Shown: one piece after another, positions 1-9,135 of the stretch
Numbering within the stretch: position 1 is the stretch's first letter
Layout of the letters: each line of letters begins with the position of its first letter
The notes under the pieces: generated by a model
The model's input: only the letters and a program-made list of their open reading frames with translations
Told to the model about the DNA's origin: nothing
Database searches by the model: none
Translations under genes and position numbers: made by a program
Assembly (NCBI GenBank): GCA_002103105.1
Contig: DAAY01000007.1
Span: 1 to 64,000, forward strand
Reading direction: 5' to 3'
Length of the DNA: 64,000 nt
Origin: Candidatus Gastranaerophilales bacterium HUM_1
Lineage (GTDB): Bacteria; Cyanobacteriota; Vampirovibrionia; Gastranaerophilales; Gastranaerophilaceae

Positions 1-1343
1 TGTTTATCTTCTGCTGTTTTATCCATTGCTTTATTAAGTTCTGTAATATACAATTTTAGCCCGCCAAATTCATTTATTAAATCTTTTTTATTTTTTATAT
101 CATCCATTATAGTAAAATTATCCCAAGTTGAATCTGGTTGTTTGCAAGTATTTACAAAGTCCTTAATCTTATAATTTTCTTTATTGTCTTCTAATTCTTT
201 AACTTTACTTTTTGTCCCAGAAACACTAATGTTTTCATATGGAGCTCGCATTGCGTGAAACTCTTCAAGGGTTAGAGGTATAGATTTTGAATTATCCCAA
301 GGGTTTATAACCTCTACTTGAACGATGTTCTCATTCTCATCTAATTTTACATTTTTTATATAATACTCGTGACCATCATCAGCTTCAGGGAGCTTTTTGT
401 TAAATGGTTCTCTTTTTTCTATGTCATAATAAGAACCAAAATTTATAGCAACTTCATTTGAAGATTTTGCTTTTTCAATTAGCGCACTTTCTATTCCCGA
501 AGTAGAATCGATTGAAGTTTGTTCACAATCAGCACCTAAAAGATATGCAATTTCATTTCCTTTATCGGAAATACTGATAGAACCCGCTCCACCTTCAATA
601 GATTTTATTTTATGGTCTCGTTTATCCATTAGTTCGGATATTCTATGTGCAGAATTTTGTGCCGCTTCTTTAAATCCATCTTTGCTCAGTCCTTTATTAA
701 TTTTTAGTTCTTTTTCAATTTCTTTTGGAATTTGTTCATCATAAAGTTTTTCTACACCCATTTCAATCAATTTGTAATCTAAATCACCCTTAGAATATAC
801 ATTTTCATCTATTTTAGATTGAATTTCTTCTGCTGAAAAGGTATAAGATTTATTTACACCTTTGAATTTTACAGTGTAAGAGCCATCTTCATTTTTTTGT
901 ATAGCATTTTTGATTGCATCTTTTCCAAAATCCGTATCTTTAAGTGCATTTACTTGGGAATGTAGCCAACAATCACCAATACGACCTTGCTCAGAATTTT
1001 CTAGCACCCCATTGGCCACAATTTCTTCGCCATCTTCATAGATTTTATTTTTATTTTCAGGCTTCATGAGATTAACTATTTTGTTATAAATATTTGTAAA
1101 AAAGCTAACTTGTTCTTTATCTGCATTTCCATCACTGAGCATCTTGTTATAGTCGCTCATAAAACCTTCAAGCTCATTTACTCCCTTTGCATTAGAAGTA
1201 TTTATTTTGCCATCACCATCAGTATCATACTTGGCAAAAATTGATTGCATTTGCTTATCATTTTTCCCAAGTTGATTGCAACCAATGTTATAATTTTGGT
1301 CAAGCTGTGGTTTTTGGATTTGATTATCGTTATTTACTTGCAT
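1..1343 (-). CDS. calpain-like (C2 family) cysteine protease with EF-hand-like loop, partial
   Basis: The reading frame starts at ATG 1343 and runs off the left edge, giving 447 residues without a stop. Near the N-terminus the stretch D40-T-D-G-D-G-K-I resembles an EF-hand or dockerin calcium loop, although the usual position-12 Glu is Asn. Around residues 119-127 it reads QGRIGDCWL, the hallmark of the calpain active-site Cys (Cys125). The other two triad members fit: His325 in DGHEYY and Asn347 in NPWD, with Cys-His and His-Asn spacing of 200 and 22 residues. Calpains are mostly eukaryotic Ca-dependent proteases; bacterial members exist but are sparse and their substrates largely unknown. 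No signal peptide is evident. The next gene to the right lies on the same strand 88 bases away. The family call is inferred from motifs; the C-terminal part is not visible. Confidence 0.72.
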   Translation of the reverse strand, partial: MQVNNDNQIQKPQLDQNYNIGCNQLGKNDKQMQSIFAKYDTDGDGKINTSNAKGVNELEGFMSDYNKMLSDGNADKEQVSFFTNIYNKIVNLMKPENKNKIYEDGEEIVANGVLENSEQGRIGDCWLHSQVNALKDTDFGKDAIKNAIQKNEDGSYTVKFKGVNKSYTFSAEEIQSKIDENVYSKGDLDYKLIEMGVEKLYDEQIPKEIEKELKINKGLSKDGFKEAAQNSAHRISELMDKRDHKIKSIEGGAGSISISDKGNEIAYLLGADCEQTSIDSTSGIESALIEKAKSSNEVAINFGSYYDIEKREPFNKKLPEADDGHEYYIKNVKLDENENIVQVEVINPWDNSKSIPLTLEEFHAMRAPYENISVSGTKSKVKELEDNKENYKIKDFVNTCKQPDSTWDNFTIMDDIKNKKDLINEFGGLKLYITELNKAMDKTAEDK

Positions 1344-1430
1344 CTCTCTAAAATCTATAAAATGACTATATATAATTAAAGGTTTTAAATTAATGCAATA
1401 TTCAAAAATCCAAAATTATGTTACATTTGT

Positions 1431-2972
1431 TTACTCAATCGGATTTAAAACAGGTTTAAAATTCTCTTCTATTTGATTTAGTCTCTCATCATTTGGAAAA
1501 TGTTTTGATAACTTTTTAATAAAAGACCTTATGCTTCGAATATCTTGTTTTTCTAAATACTCTAAATATTCTTTCTGACTATATTCTAGAAATGTTTCAA
1601 GACTTTTTTCATATTCCTTCTTTTTAAAATAACAATTCGCAAGAACAAATAGTGCATATATATTCACTTCTGACAAATCTTTCCTTATTGGCTCTAGAAT
1701 TTTTACAGCATCATCGTATTGCTTAAAGTGACCCAAAATCATTGCATTAGCTTGTTGAACCCAAATATCATCTGGAAATTTTTCCAATGCTTGCTGTAAC
1801 AAAGTTCGAACCTCTTCATATTTTCTCTGTTTATAAAGAATGCTTATTTTAACAGAACATAATCCGAGATTTTCTGGCTGTATGCTTAACCCCATTTCCA
1901 CATATTTTAAGGCTTGAGCATATTTTTTCATCGAAAAATAATTTTTTCCTACGTCATAATACACATAAATATCAGTTTCGCCCATTTTTAGAGCAAGTGC
2001 CTTTTTGAAATATTTTGCGGCTTCTTTATAATTTTTATCTGCGTACAAATAGATACAACCCATTCGATACTGTGCAAAGTCATAATCTGGCATTATATCA
2101 ATCGAAATTTTGCCATACTTTTTAGCATTTTCTATATCGCCCTTAATATTCTGATAAATCCAAGAAATTCGAGGATACATATCATACACTTCTGCAGCCT
2201 CTTCTTTTATTAAACTTACAGCCTTTAAAAAATTTTCTAGTGCTTTTTCATATTTTTCGGACATATAATAGACAAAGCCTTTTCTATAATAACCATAGAA
2301 ATTATTTCTATCAGCAATTATTGATTTATTTGCATAAGCAAGAGCTTTTTTATGATTTTCTAACTCACTATAACAATATGAAATTTGGTAAAAATTCGAG
2401 GTATCTCCAAGTTTTTCAGCTTCCAAAAAATATTTTAGGGCTTCTTCATTGTTATTGTGACTAAAATATACCCAAGCTTTTCTTCTATAACAGTCAATTT
2501 CGTTTGGATATTTCTTTATCGCTTTAGATGCGTAGGCAATAGACTTTAATTCTTCTCCAATTTGCTCATAGCAATAAGAAATTTTTGTATATAAATACGG
2601 ACTATCATAATGCAATTCTTCAGCTTTCAGAAGGCAAGAAAGAGCTTCGCTATACTGCCCTATACTTTCAAGAGTATAACCTTTTAGATAATGAGCATAA
2701 CTATTTTCAGAATCTAATTCGATTGCTTTATTTATATATTCTAAAACTTTATCCGTTTTTTGTGAATCTCGGCCAACTAACCACGCCATACAAGCATACA
2801 TATCATCAGTTTCAAAACCAAATTTTTCTGCCTCTAAAAATTTCTTAAAAGCTAAATCATCTTTATTTTGGTTATACAGACATTTCCCTTCGTTATACAA
2901 CGCATATCCCTTACTTAGAGATTGTTTAGGTTTAATAATCTTTTTAAATTGGATAATTTTGTCTCTTGCCAT
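1431..2972 (-). CDS. tetratricopeptide (TPR) repeat protein
   Basis: 513 residues made almost entirely of TPR-type helical pairs. Repeating units carry the signature A-x-x-x-Y/F-x-K-A, for example 'EEALKYFLEAEKLG', 'EKALENFLKAVSL' and 'KEAAKYFKKALAL', roughly twelve in succession. There is no signal peptide or membrane segment, so it is probably a cytoplasmic protein-protein interaction scaffold. The N-terminus is basic (MARDKIIQFKKIIKPKQ). It lies upstream of the calpain-like gene on the same strand, with an 87-base gap, so the two may be co-transcribed. No enzymatic domain can be seen and the partner is unknown. TPR identity is secure; the function is not. Confidence 0.8.
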   Translation of the reverse strand: MARDKIIQFKKIIKPKQSLSKGYALYNEGKCLYNQNKDDLAFKKFLEAEKFGFETDDMYACMAWLVGRDSQKTDKVLEYINKAIELDSENSYAHYLKGYTLESIGQYSEALSCLLKAEELHYDSPYLYTKISYCYEQIGEELKSIAYASKAIKKYPNEIDCYRRKAWVYFSHNNNEEALKYFLEAEKLGDTSNFYQISYCYSELENHKKALAYANKSIIADRNNFYGYYRKGFVYYMSEKYEKALENFLKAVSLIKEEAAEVYDMYPRISWIYQNIKGDIENAKKYGKISIDIMPDYDFAQYRMGCIYLYADKNYKEAAKYFKKALALKMGETDIYVYYDVGKNYFSMKKYAQALKYVEMGLSIQPENLGLCSVKISILYKQRKYEEVRTLLQQALEKFPDDIWVQQANAMILGHFKQYDDAVKILEPIRKDLSEVNIYALFVLANCYFKKKEYEKSLETFLEYSQKEYLEYLEKQDIRSIRSFIKKLSKHFPNDERLNQIEENFKPVLNPIE

Positions 2973-3092
2973 AATACTACCTTATTTTATTCTAACGAAA
3001 ATTAGGATATTTTCAATATTTAAGAAAATTCCAATTCTATTTATTGTAGAAGCATTAAGAAATGTAACGAATATATAAAAATTAGATACGAT

Positions 3093-3134
3093 TTAGGCAA
3101 TTTTTAAATCTAAAAATACTTTATATAAATGTAA
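3093..3134 (+). promoter_or_regulatory. repeated promoter module, copy A
   Basis: TTAGGCAA (3093-3100), exactly 21 bases, then TATATAAATGTAA (3122-3134). The same layout recurs at 28399-28440 and 60757-60798. A further element, TGTAAC[GA]AATATAT, lies 15-16 bases upstream of copies A and C. It precedes the 56-residue gene at 3171 with a leader of about 36 bases. Confidence 0.6.
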
Positions 3135-3170
3135 GGGAAATGAGATAAACAAAATTAAGGGGAACAGATT

Positions 3171-3341
3171 ATGAGAAACGATTATGAAATGATTACAGTT
3201 AACGATTATGTAAACGAATTAGACAATGTAAAATGCTTATCTACTTCTGAAGTAGAAATCGCTTTACAAGTTGAAAGATATATCTTAAGCCAAAAAAGAT
3301 CTGAAACTAACGCTAAAATCGTTGAAGCTCTTTTAGCTTAA
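3171..3341 (+). CDS. small acidic protein, 56 aa, unknown function
   Basis: ATG 3171 to TAA 3341 encodes 56 residues starting MRNDYEMITVNDYVNELDNV and ending KIVEALLA. A good ribosome binding site (AAGGGGAA) lies about 7 bases upstream. Codons are those of highly expressed genes (GCT, GAA, AAC, ATC), unlike a chance frame. The product is soluble and probably helical, with one Cys and no membrane segment or recognisable domain. It is a single-gene unit behind promoter copy A, far from its neighbours, so it may be an abundant small regulatory or structural protein. I do not recognise the family. Confidence 0.7.
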   Translation: MRNDYEMITVNDYVNELDNVKCLSTSEVEIALQVERYILSQKRSETNAKIVEALLA

Positions 3342-3370
3342 TAAAAAAGATTTATATTCTGAAGAAAAAT

Positions 3371-3402
3371 GAGATTCTTCGCATTCTCCAGAATGACAAT
3401 AA
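3371..3402. repeat. short dispersed intergenic repeat
   Basis: GAGATTCTTCGCATTCTCCAG followed by AATGACA is one member of a dispersed family. Relatives lie near 50548, 51005, 56457, 56712 and 57038 (GAGATACTTCGCT ... CAGTATGACA). All copies are intergenic. Confidence 0.55.
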
Positions 3403-3524
3403 AAACTATTCAAACAATAATTTAAACTAGGCAAAATAACAAATATAATCAACATACTCATAATCACTCATCTCTCATACTCTTTTACAATTTGTTTTAG
3501 AAACACAAAACAATAACAAAATCA

Positions 3525-3551
3525 GGCGGAATTGATTTCATCAACTCCGCC
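3525..3551. other. stem-loop upstream of mnmA
   Basis: GGCGGA-A-TTGAT-TTC-ATCAA-C-TCCGCC forms an 11-bp stem with one A/C mismatch and a 3-base loop. No T-run follows on the plus strand. It could be a factor-dependent terminator or processing site for the small upstream gene, or a regulatory structure. The rest of 3342-3625 holds only the short repeat at 3371. Confidence 0.5.
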
Positions 3552-3625
3552 TTGTAGTATTGTAAATGCGAATTTTTTATAATATCTTAAAATTGTAAAT
3601 TATTAAAAACGGAGAATTACATATT

Positions 3626-4732
3626 ATGAAGATATTAGTTGGTATGTCAGGCGGAGTAGATTCTTCTACAACGGCATTACTATTAAAGGAACAAGGGCAC
3701 GAAGTTATTGGTGCTACAATGGCAATTTGGGGCAAAGGCGGAGTTTATGCTGAAATTCAAAAGAAAATAAATTCTATGCCAAACAAACATTCTACCCACG
3801 GAGCTTGTTTTGGCCCAGATGAAAAAGAAGATATTGCAGCTGCTGAAAAAATTTGCAAAGAAATTGGTATTGAATTTCACGTCTTTGACTGTGCTAAACA
3901 GTATGAAGAAATTGTTTTAAATAACTTTAAGAAAGAATATTTATCTGGAAGAACTCCAAACCCTTGTATTTGGTGTAATTCACTCATAAAATTTGACGTT
4001 CTTCCATACTTGGCAAAAGAAAACGGAATTGAATTCGACAAATTTGCAACAGGTCATTATGCAAGAATTGAACAAAATGAAGATGGCAGATACATATTGA
4101 AACAAGGATTGAGTCCAAACAAAGACCAATCATATTTCTTGTATCGACTAAAACAAGAACAACTTGCTAATATTATGCTACCTCTAGGAAGTTTTTCTAA
4201 AGACGAGATTCGTAATATCGCAAGAAGTCACGGTTTAGAAGTTGCTGAAAAACCAGATAGCCAAGATTTTTATGAAGGCGATTACAATGAGCTTCTTCAA
4301 GTTCAACCTAAAAAGGGTAACATCGTAGATATGTCTGGCAAAATTCTTGGAGAACACGAAGGAATCTGGAATTACACAATCGGCCAAAGAAAAGGAATTG
4401 GGATCAGTGCTCCAGAAGCTCTTTACGTTGTGGAACTTCGAAAAGATACTAATGAAGTTGTTGTTGGCTATAAAGATGCAACAATGAAAGACGAATTAAT
4501 TGCGACAAAAATGAATTGGATTCCATTTGATAATTTGGATAAAGAAATCAGCTGTAAAGCTAAAATTCGTTCTACCCAAAAACCAGAACCCGTAACAGTT
4601 AAACCTTTAGAAAATGGAAATATCGAAGTTCATTTTGAAAACATGCAAAAATCAATTGCTCCAGGACAATCTGTTGTTCTTTACGATGGAGATGTAGTCT
4701 TAGGTGGCGGAATTATTGATAGAGTTGCATAA
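3626..4732 (+). CDS. mnmA: tRNA-specific 2-thiouridylase MnmA, variant
   Basis: 368 residues, usual length. MnmA activates U34 of tRNA-Lys/Glu/Gln with ATP and inserts sulfur to give 2-thiouridine. The PP-loop SGGVDSS is at residues 8-14, RTPNPCIWCN at 110-118 carries Cys114 and Cys117, and YTIGQRKGIGIS lies near 252. A good RBS (GGAG) precedes ATG 3626. The oddity is at DSQDFYEG (residues 211-218): where Escherichia coli MnmA has the catalytic persulfide Cys199 (DSTGIC), this protein has Tyr216. With the CxxC at 114/117 and Cys61 this resembles Fe-S-dependent thiolases more than the classical mechanism, which is inference. Family assignment is secure; the mechanism is open. Confidence 0.93.
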   Translation: MKILVGMSGGVDSSTTALLLKEQGHEVIGATMAIWGKGGVYAEIQKKINSMPNKHSTHGACFGPDEKEDIAAAEKICKEIGIEFHVFDCAKQYEEIVLNNFKKEYLSGRTPNPCIWCNSLIKFDVLPYLAKENGIEFDKFATGHYARIEQNEDGRYILKQGLSPNKDQSYFLYRLKQEQLANIMLPLGSFSKDEIRNIARSHGLEVAEKPDSQDFYEGDYNELLQVQPKKGNIVDMSGKILGEHEGIWNYTIGQRKGIGISAPEALYVVELRKDTNEVVVGYKDATMKDELIATKMNWIPFDNLDKEISCKAKIRSTQKPEPVTVKPLENGNIEVHFENMQKSIAPGQSVVLYDGDVVLGGGIIDRVA

Positions 4733-4756
4733 AACTTTATAGTTTAATTTTCAAAA

Positions 4757-4788
4757 AAAAGGAATGGTTAATGCTAACCATTCCTTTT
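4757..4788. terminator. bidirectional terminator between mnmA and clpB
   Basis: AAAAGGAATGGTTA-ATGC-TAACCATTCCTTTT: a 14-bp perfect stem with a 4-base loop, flanked by A-rich and T-rich runs. It lies between the convergent mnmA and clpB genes and can serve both. Confidence 0.85.
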
Positions 4789-4806
4789 ACTTTTCGAGGT
4801 TGCTTA

Positions 4807-7410
4807 TTATTTAACTTTTTCAAAAGTTAAAGCATCATCTTTTACATCAATTTTAATTTTGTCACCCTTCAAGAAAGTTTGAGCCAAAATCAATTTTGAC
4901 AATGGATTTTCAACTTGTTGTTGAATAACCCTTTTCAATGGTCTTGCACCATATACAGGGTTGAAACCTTGAGTTGCTAGAAATTCTTTAGCATCCTCTG
5001 TGATTTCAAATTCCAATTCTTGATCTTTTAACAAGTTTCTCAAATAATCCATTTGAATATCAACAATCTTGCTCAATTGTTGTAAAGTCAAAGCCTTGAA
5101 GAAGATTGTTTCATCTATTCTGTTTAAGAATTCAGGTTTGAAACGTTGTCTTAAAACAGCAAGAACTTTTTCTTTTGTATCTTTGAATTGTTCAGGTGAA
5201 AGCATTGAATTTAAAGAATCTTCAAGAATAATATCGGAACCGATATTACTTGTCATAATAATTAGAGTATTTTTAAAATCAACAGTTCTTCCTTTAGAAT
5301 CAGTCAAACGGCCATCATCAAAGATTTGCAACATGATATTGAATACATCTGGATGAGCTTTTTCAATTTCATCAAACAAAATTACTGAGTATGGTTTTCT
5401 TCTAACAGCCTCTGTTAATTGACCGCCTTCTTCATATCCAACATATCCTGGAGGAGCTCCAACAAGTCTTGCGACATTGTGTTTTTCCATATATTCAGAC
5501 ATATCAATACGAACAAGAGCATCCTCATCGTTGAACATGAATTCAGCTAATGATTTTGCAAGTTCTGTTTTACCTACACCAGTTGGGCCTAAGAATAAGA
5601 AAGTACCAATTGGACGTCTTGGATCTTTCAAACCAGATCTCGCCCTACGAATTGCATCTGATACAGTATCAACTGCTTCATCCTGCCCAACCAAACGTTT
5701 GTGCAAAATATCTTCCATATGAAGTAATTTTTTCATTTCAGATTCAACAAGTTTTGTCACTGGAATACCTGTCCATTTTGAAACAACTTCATCAATATCA
5801 GTAGCTGTAACTTCTTCTTTTAAAAGTTTATTATTTGAATGTTCTTTTGTTTGGCAAGCTTTTAATTTCTTTTCTAATTCAAGAAGTTTGCCATATTTCA
5901 ATTCAGCAGCTTTTTGAAGATCAGTATTTCTTTCAGCTTCTTCTATTTGAGTTTTAACTTTGTTAATCTCATCTTTAACATCTGCTTCTGATGTTATAGA
6001 TGCTTTTTCCTTTTCCCATTGAGCTTTTAGAACATCAATTTTACTTTCAAGTTCAGATACTTGTTTTGTAATATCTTCAACTTTTGCTTTTGCTTCTTCT
6101 GATTCTTCTTTTTTCAAAGCTTCACGTTCAATTTCAAGTTGAATTTTTTGACGCATCATAGTATCAATTTCTTCTGGCATTGAATCAATTTCAATACGCA
6201 AAGAACTTGCAGCTTCATCAATCAAGTCAATTGCTTTATCTGGCAAAAACCTATCAGTAATATATCTATCAGATAATTTTGCAGCCTCAATGATTGCACT
6301 ATCCAATATTCTTACTCCATGGTGAACTTCGTATTTTTCTTTCAAACCACGTAAAATACTGATTGTATCCTCTACTGATGGTTCATTAACCATAACGGGT
6401 TGAAAACGTCTTTCTAATGCTGGGTCTTTTTCAATATATTTTCTGTATTCGTTAATAGTTGTAGCTCCAATTGTTCTAAGAACACCACGAGCCAACATTG
6501 GTTTTAACAAATTACCAGCATCCATTGAACCTTCTGTTGAACCAGCCCCAACAACTGTGTGCAATTCATCAATGAACATTACAATTTCACCATTTGAAGA
6601 TTCAACCTCTTTCAATACAGCTTTCAATCGTTCTTCAAATTCTCCACGGAATTTAGCACCAGCAACTAATGCACCTAAGTCCAAAGAGATAAGTTTTACA
6701 TCTTTCAAACTTTCTGGAACATCACCACGAATTATACGTTGAGCCAAACCTTCTACAATAGCAGTTTTACCAACACCTGGTTCACCAATTAGTACTGGGT
6801 TATTTTTTGTACGTCTATTTAATACTTGGATAATTCTTCTAACTTCTTCATCCCTACCAATTACAGGGTCTAATTTACCTTTTCTTGCTAAGTCTGTTAA
6901 ATCAGTAGAATATTTTTCCAAAGCTTTCATATTTTCTTCTGCATTTTTTGTATCCACTTTATTATTACCTCTTATATCTTTCATAACTTTTAATATAGAA
7001 CTTGATGTTACTCCGTTAGAGTTTAAAAGAGATTTAATATTACTATTATCAAGTTCAGACATCGCAAGAAGGATAGATTCAATACTTACAAATTCATCCT
7101 TCAATTTTTTACTTTCATCCATTGAAAGTTCCAACAACTTCATTGTTTCTTGGCTTAAATATAGCCCTTGACTATTTACAGGTCCAGATAATTTTGGAAA
7201 ACTTTCAATTTTTGAAACCATCTTGTTAATAAATCCTTGATTCAAAAGATTTAATTCGGTCAAATAATCTTTGATTATCCCATCAGCTTTAATCATTGCA
7301 AGCATAATGTGTTCTGGGGTCATTTGAGAATTTTTGTATTCTCCCATAAGAGCATTGGCACTTGAAATAATTTCTTGAGAATAATCAGTAAATTTATCGA
7401 AATCTAACAT
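4807..7410 (-). CDS. clpB: ATP-dependent disaggregase ClpB
   Basis: 867 residues, typical for ClpB. An N-terminal Clp-N repeat domain is followed by AAA1 with Walker A GEPGVGKT (about residue 206), the long ClpB middle coiled coil (about 405-525, rich in Lys/Glu), then AAA2 with GPTGVGKT and the DEIEKAHPDVFN Walker B region, and the C-terminal D2-small domain. The middle domain and absence of a ClpP-docking tripeptide separate it from ClpA/ClpC. It works with DnaK/DnaJ to rescue aggregated proteins; a dnaJ homologue lies at 39794. The start ATG has GGAG about 11 bases upstream. No CIRCE element is visible upstream. Confidence 0.97.
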   Translation of the reverse strand: MLDFDKFTDYSQEIISSANALMGEYKNSQMTPEHIMLAMIKADGIIKDYLTELNLLNQGFINKMVSKIESFPKLSGPVNSQGLYLSQETMKLLELSMDESKKLKDEFVSIESILLAMSELDNSNIKSLLNSNGVTSSSILKVMKDIRGNNKVDTKNAEENMKALEKYSTDLTDLARKGKLDPVIGRDEEVRRIIQVLNRRTKNNPVLIGEPGVGKTAIVEGLAQRIIRGDVPESLKDVKLISLDLGALVAGAKFRGEFEERLKAVLKEVESSNGEIVMFIDELHTVVGAGSTEGSMDAGNLLKPMLARGVLRTIGATTINEYRKYIEKDPALERRFQPVMVNEPSVEDTISILRGLKEKYEVHHGVRILDSAIIEAAKLSDRYITDRFLPDKAIDLIDEAASSLRIEIDSMPEEIDTMMRQKIQLEIEREALKKEESEEAKAKVEDITKQVSELESKIDVLKAQWEKEKASITSEADVKDEINKVKTQIEEAERNTDLQKAAELKYGKLLELEKKLKACQTKEHSNNKLLKEEVTATDIDEVVSKWTGIPVTKLVESEMKKLLHMEDILHKRLVGQDEAVDTVSDAIRRARSGLKDPRRPIGTFLFLGPTGVGKTELAKSLAEFMFNDEDALVRIDMSEYMEKHNVARLVGAPPGYVGYEEGGQLTEAVRRKPYSVILFDEIEKAHPDVFNIMLQIFDDGRLTDSKGRTVDFKNTLIIMTSNIGSDIILEDSLNSMLSPEQFKDTKEKVLAVLRQRFKPEFLNRIDETIFFKALTLQQLSKIVDIQMDYLRNLLKDQELEFEITEDAKEFLATQGFNPVYGARPLKRVIQQQVENPLSKLILAQTFLKGDKIKIDVKDDALTFEKVK

Positions 7411-7493
7411 TTACACCAACTCCATTCATAATAATATTTTCTATTATTATTTTAATAGTATTTTTCGTAAAGTCATCAGAAATTAACTTTTAT

Positions 7494-8255
7494 TTAATTA
7501 TTTTTTAAATTATTTTTCACTGATTTATAAGCAGAAAAGATTATGTCACGAGCTTTTATAGCTTCATCTTTTGTTGTTGGAGGAGTATTTTTTAAAGGAT
7601 AATCAATCCCTAAATTTTCATATTTTGGAATAGCCATATCGTGATATGGCAAAACATCAAGAGCTTTAATATTGTTCAAAGTTCCTAAAAATTCTCCGAG
7701 TTGAGTTAGATATTTTTCGTTCAATGTAATATCTTTTACTACAACATGTCTTATCCAAACAGGAATATTTTTATCCGATAGATATTTTGCAAATTTTAAA
7801 ATATTTTCATTTGGAAGCCCTGTAAGCTTTATATGTTCGGCATTATTAATATGTTTAATATCCAACAAAACCAAGTCAGTATATTTTAACAATTCATCTA
7901 TTTTTTGAGTATTTTCTGGATTAAACAAAATTCCAGAAGTATCTAATGCGGTATGAATATTTTTTTCTTTTGCTTTACTAAATAATTCAGATACAAAATC
8001 TATTTGTAAAAGGGGTTCTCCACCAGTCACAGTAATCCCACCACTTTTTACAAATTCTTTCACCCCATCATATTTTTCTAAAATTTCATCAACCGTCATT
8101 TGTTGATTTTTTTCAACAGACCAGCTATCAGGATTATGACAATATTGGCAACGCAATGGACAACCTTGCATAAAAACTACAAAGCGAATTCCTGGGCCAT
8201 CAACGGTCCCACAACTTTCTATTGAATGAATATTGCCAAAAATTTGTGCTGTCAT
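7494..8255 (-). CDS. pflA: pyruvate formate-lyase activating enzyme
   Basis: 253 residues, the usual PflA length. It is a radical SAM enzyme using a [4Fe-4S] cluster and SAM to install the glycyl radical on PFL. The cluster motif C32-x3-C36-x2-C39 lies in MQGCPLRCQYCHNP, with TVDGPGIR just before it, VTGGEPLLQ for SAM binding near residue 76 and LLDIKH near 130. It sits 3' of the PFL core, the separate glycyl-radical domain and an unknown 252-residue gene, all on the same strand. The 22-base gap upstream contains TAAAAT six bases before ATG, so it may also have its own promoter. Confidence 0.95.
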   Translation of the reverse strand: MTAQIFGNIHSIESCGTVDGPGIRFVVFMQGCPLRCQYCHNPDSWSVEKNQQMTVDEILEKYDGVKEFVKSGGITVTGGEPLLQIDFVSELFSKAKEKNIHTALDTSGILFNPENTQKIDELLKYTDLVLLDIKHINNAEHIKLTGLPNENILKFAKYLSDKNIPVWIRHVVVKDITLNEKYLTQLGEFLGTLNNIKALDVLPYHDMAIPKYENLGIDYPLKNTPPTTKDEAIKARDIIFSAYKSVKNNLKNN

Positions 8256-8277
8256 AATCTCATTTTATATAATTATG

Positions 8278-9036
8278 TTAGCTTTTGCAAATATTATTAA
8301 CACCTTTTTGGATAAGTTTTACAGCTGAATAAGTTCCAAGAGATAAAAGCCCCACTCCAAAAGCCACACGACTTTTATTTTCTTTCATGCCAGATAAGCC
8401 AAACTTTTTCAACCCTGCAATCATCGAGCTAAACCTATTGTTATAAACCTTTATTTTTTCTGGGGATTTCAACGCAATATCATCCGCATCAGGAATAAAT
8501 TTTGTATTGAAATAAGAATCTGTACCTGAAATACAGAATTTTTTAGTTCTGTTATGAAGAATACTATTTTTAAATTCTTTTGCCATATTTATAATAAAGG
8601 CTTTTTTATCTCCTTCAACAAAACATTTTTGAAATTTTTTAACATCTATATTTCCAAATGTCTTATACATAAGGCATTGTGTTTTTCTATAAAACATACG
8701 AAGAGGTGCGGTAAATTTACCAAAAAGAGGTTTTGTGCCAATGTTATCCTTATGTAACCCTGTGATATGAACATAGTTTCTTGAGCTCTTTACATAAGAT
8801 GCGTCTTCTGCTTTTTCAGCCCAACCATTTTTACCTCCGCATGCTGGGTCCAAAATATTCCCAGCCTTTTTGATTAAATCTGCATTAGTTTTACTTGTCG
8901 TGTGATATTCTGTTCTTAAACCTAATGCTCTAGGCAATCCATGCTTAATACCTTGATAACCTAAGTATGTACCGCCAACAACCTGTGCTGCACCTATAGC
9001 ATTTTGCCTATCAATTTTTCCTACCTTTACTTCCAT
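8278..9036 (-). CDS. unknown protein with possible ADP-ribosyltransferase/RES-like N-terminal half
   Basis: 252 residues, inserted between the PFL genes and pflA on the same strand. Residues about 43-110 contain TEYHTTSKTNADLIKKAG, then ILDPACGG and YVHITGL. This 'H-x-T-S ... I-x-x-x-G-x-L ... Y-V-x-x-T' layout is reminiscent of the ART/RES superfamily, but only a weak resemblance can be claimed. The C-terminus (about 225-245, VAFGVGLLSLGTYSAVKLI) is a probable hydrophobic or membrane segment, and a short hydrophobic stretch (AIGAAQVVGGTYLGY) lies near the start. ATG 9036 is preceded by TATATAAAT rather than a Shine-Dalgarno. Function unknown. Confidence 0.6.
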   Translation of the reverse strand: MEVKVGKIDRQNAIGAAQVVGGTYLGYQGIKHGLPRALGLRTEYHTTSKTNADLIKKAGNILDPACGGKNGWAEKAEDASYVKSSRNYVHITGLHKDNIGTKPLFGKFTAPLRMFYRKTQCLMYKTFGNIDVKKFQKCFVEGDKKAFIINMAKEFKNSILHNRTKKFCISGTDSYFNTKFIPDADDIALKSPEKIKVYNNRFSSMIAGLKKFGLSGMKENKSRVAFGVGLLSLGTYSAVKLIQKGVNNICKS

Positions 9037-9080
9037 ATTTATATAAAAACTTTTTGGAGAAGAAAATTGCTTTTTATTAC

Positions 9081-9116
9081 AAAAAAATTACTGCAATTTA
9101 AATAAATTGCAGTAAT
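9081..9116 (-). terminator. terminator of the PFL locus
   Basis: On the minus strand, ATTACTGCAATTT pairs with AAATTGCAGTAAT (13-bp stem, 4-base loop) and is followed by a run of seven T. It lies just past the stop codon of the glycyl-radical domain gene. Confidence 0.85.
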
Positions 9117-9135
9117 TTTAATCTATTTAACGGAA

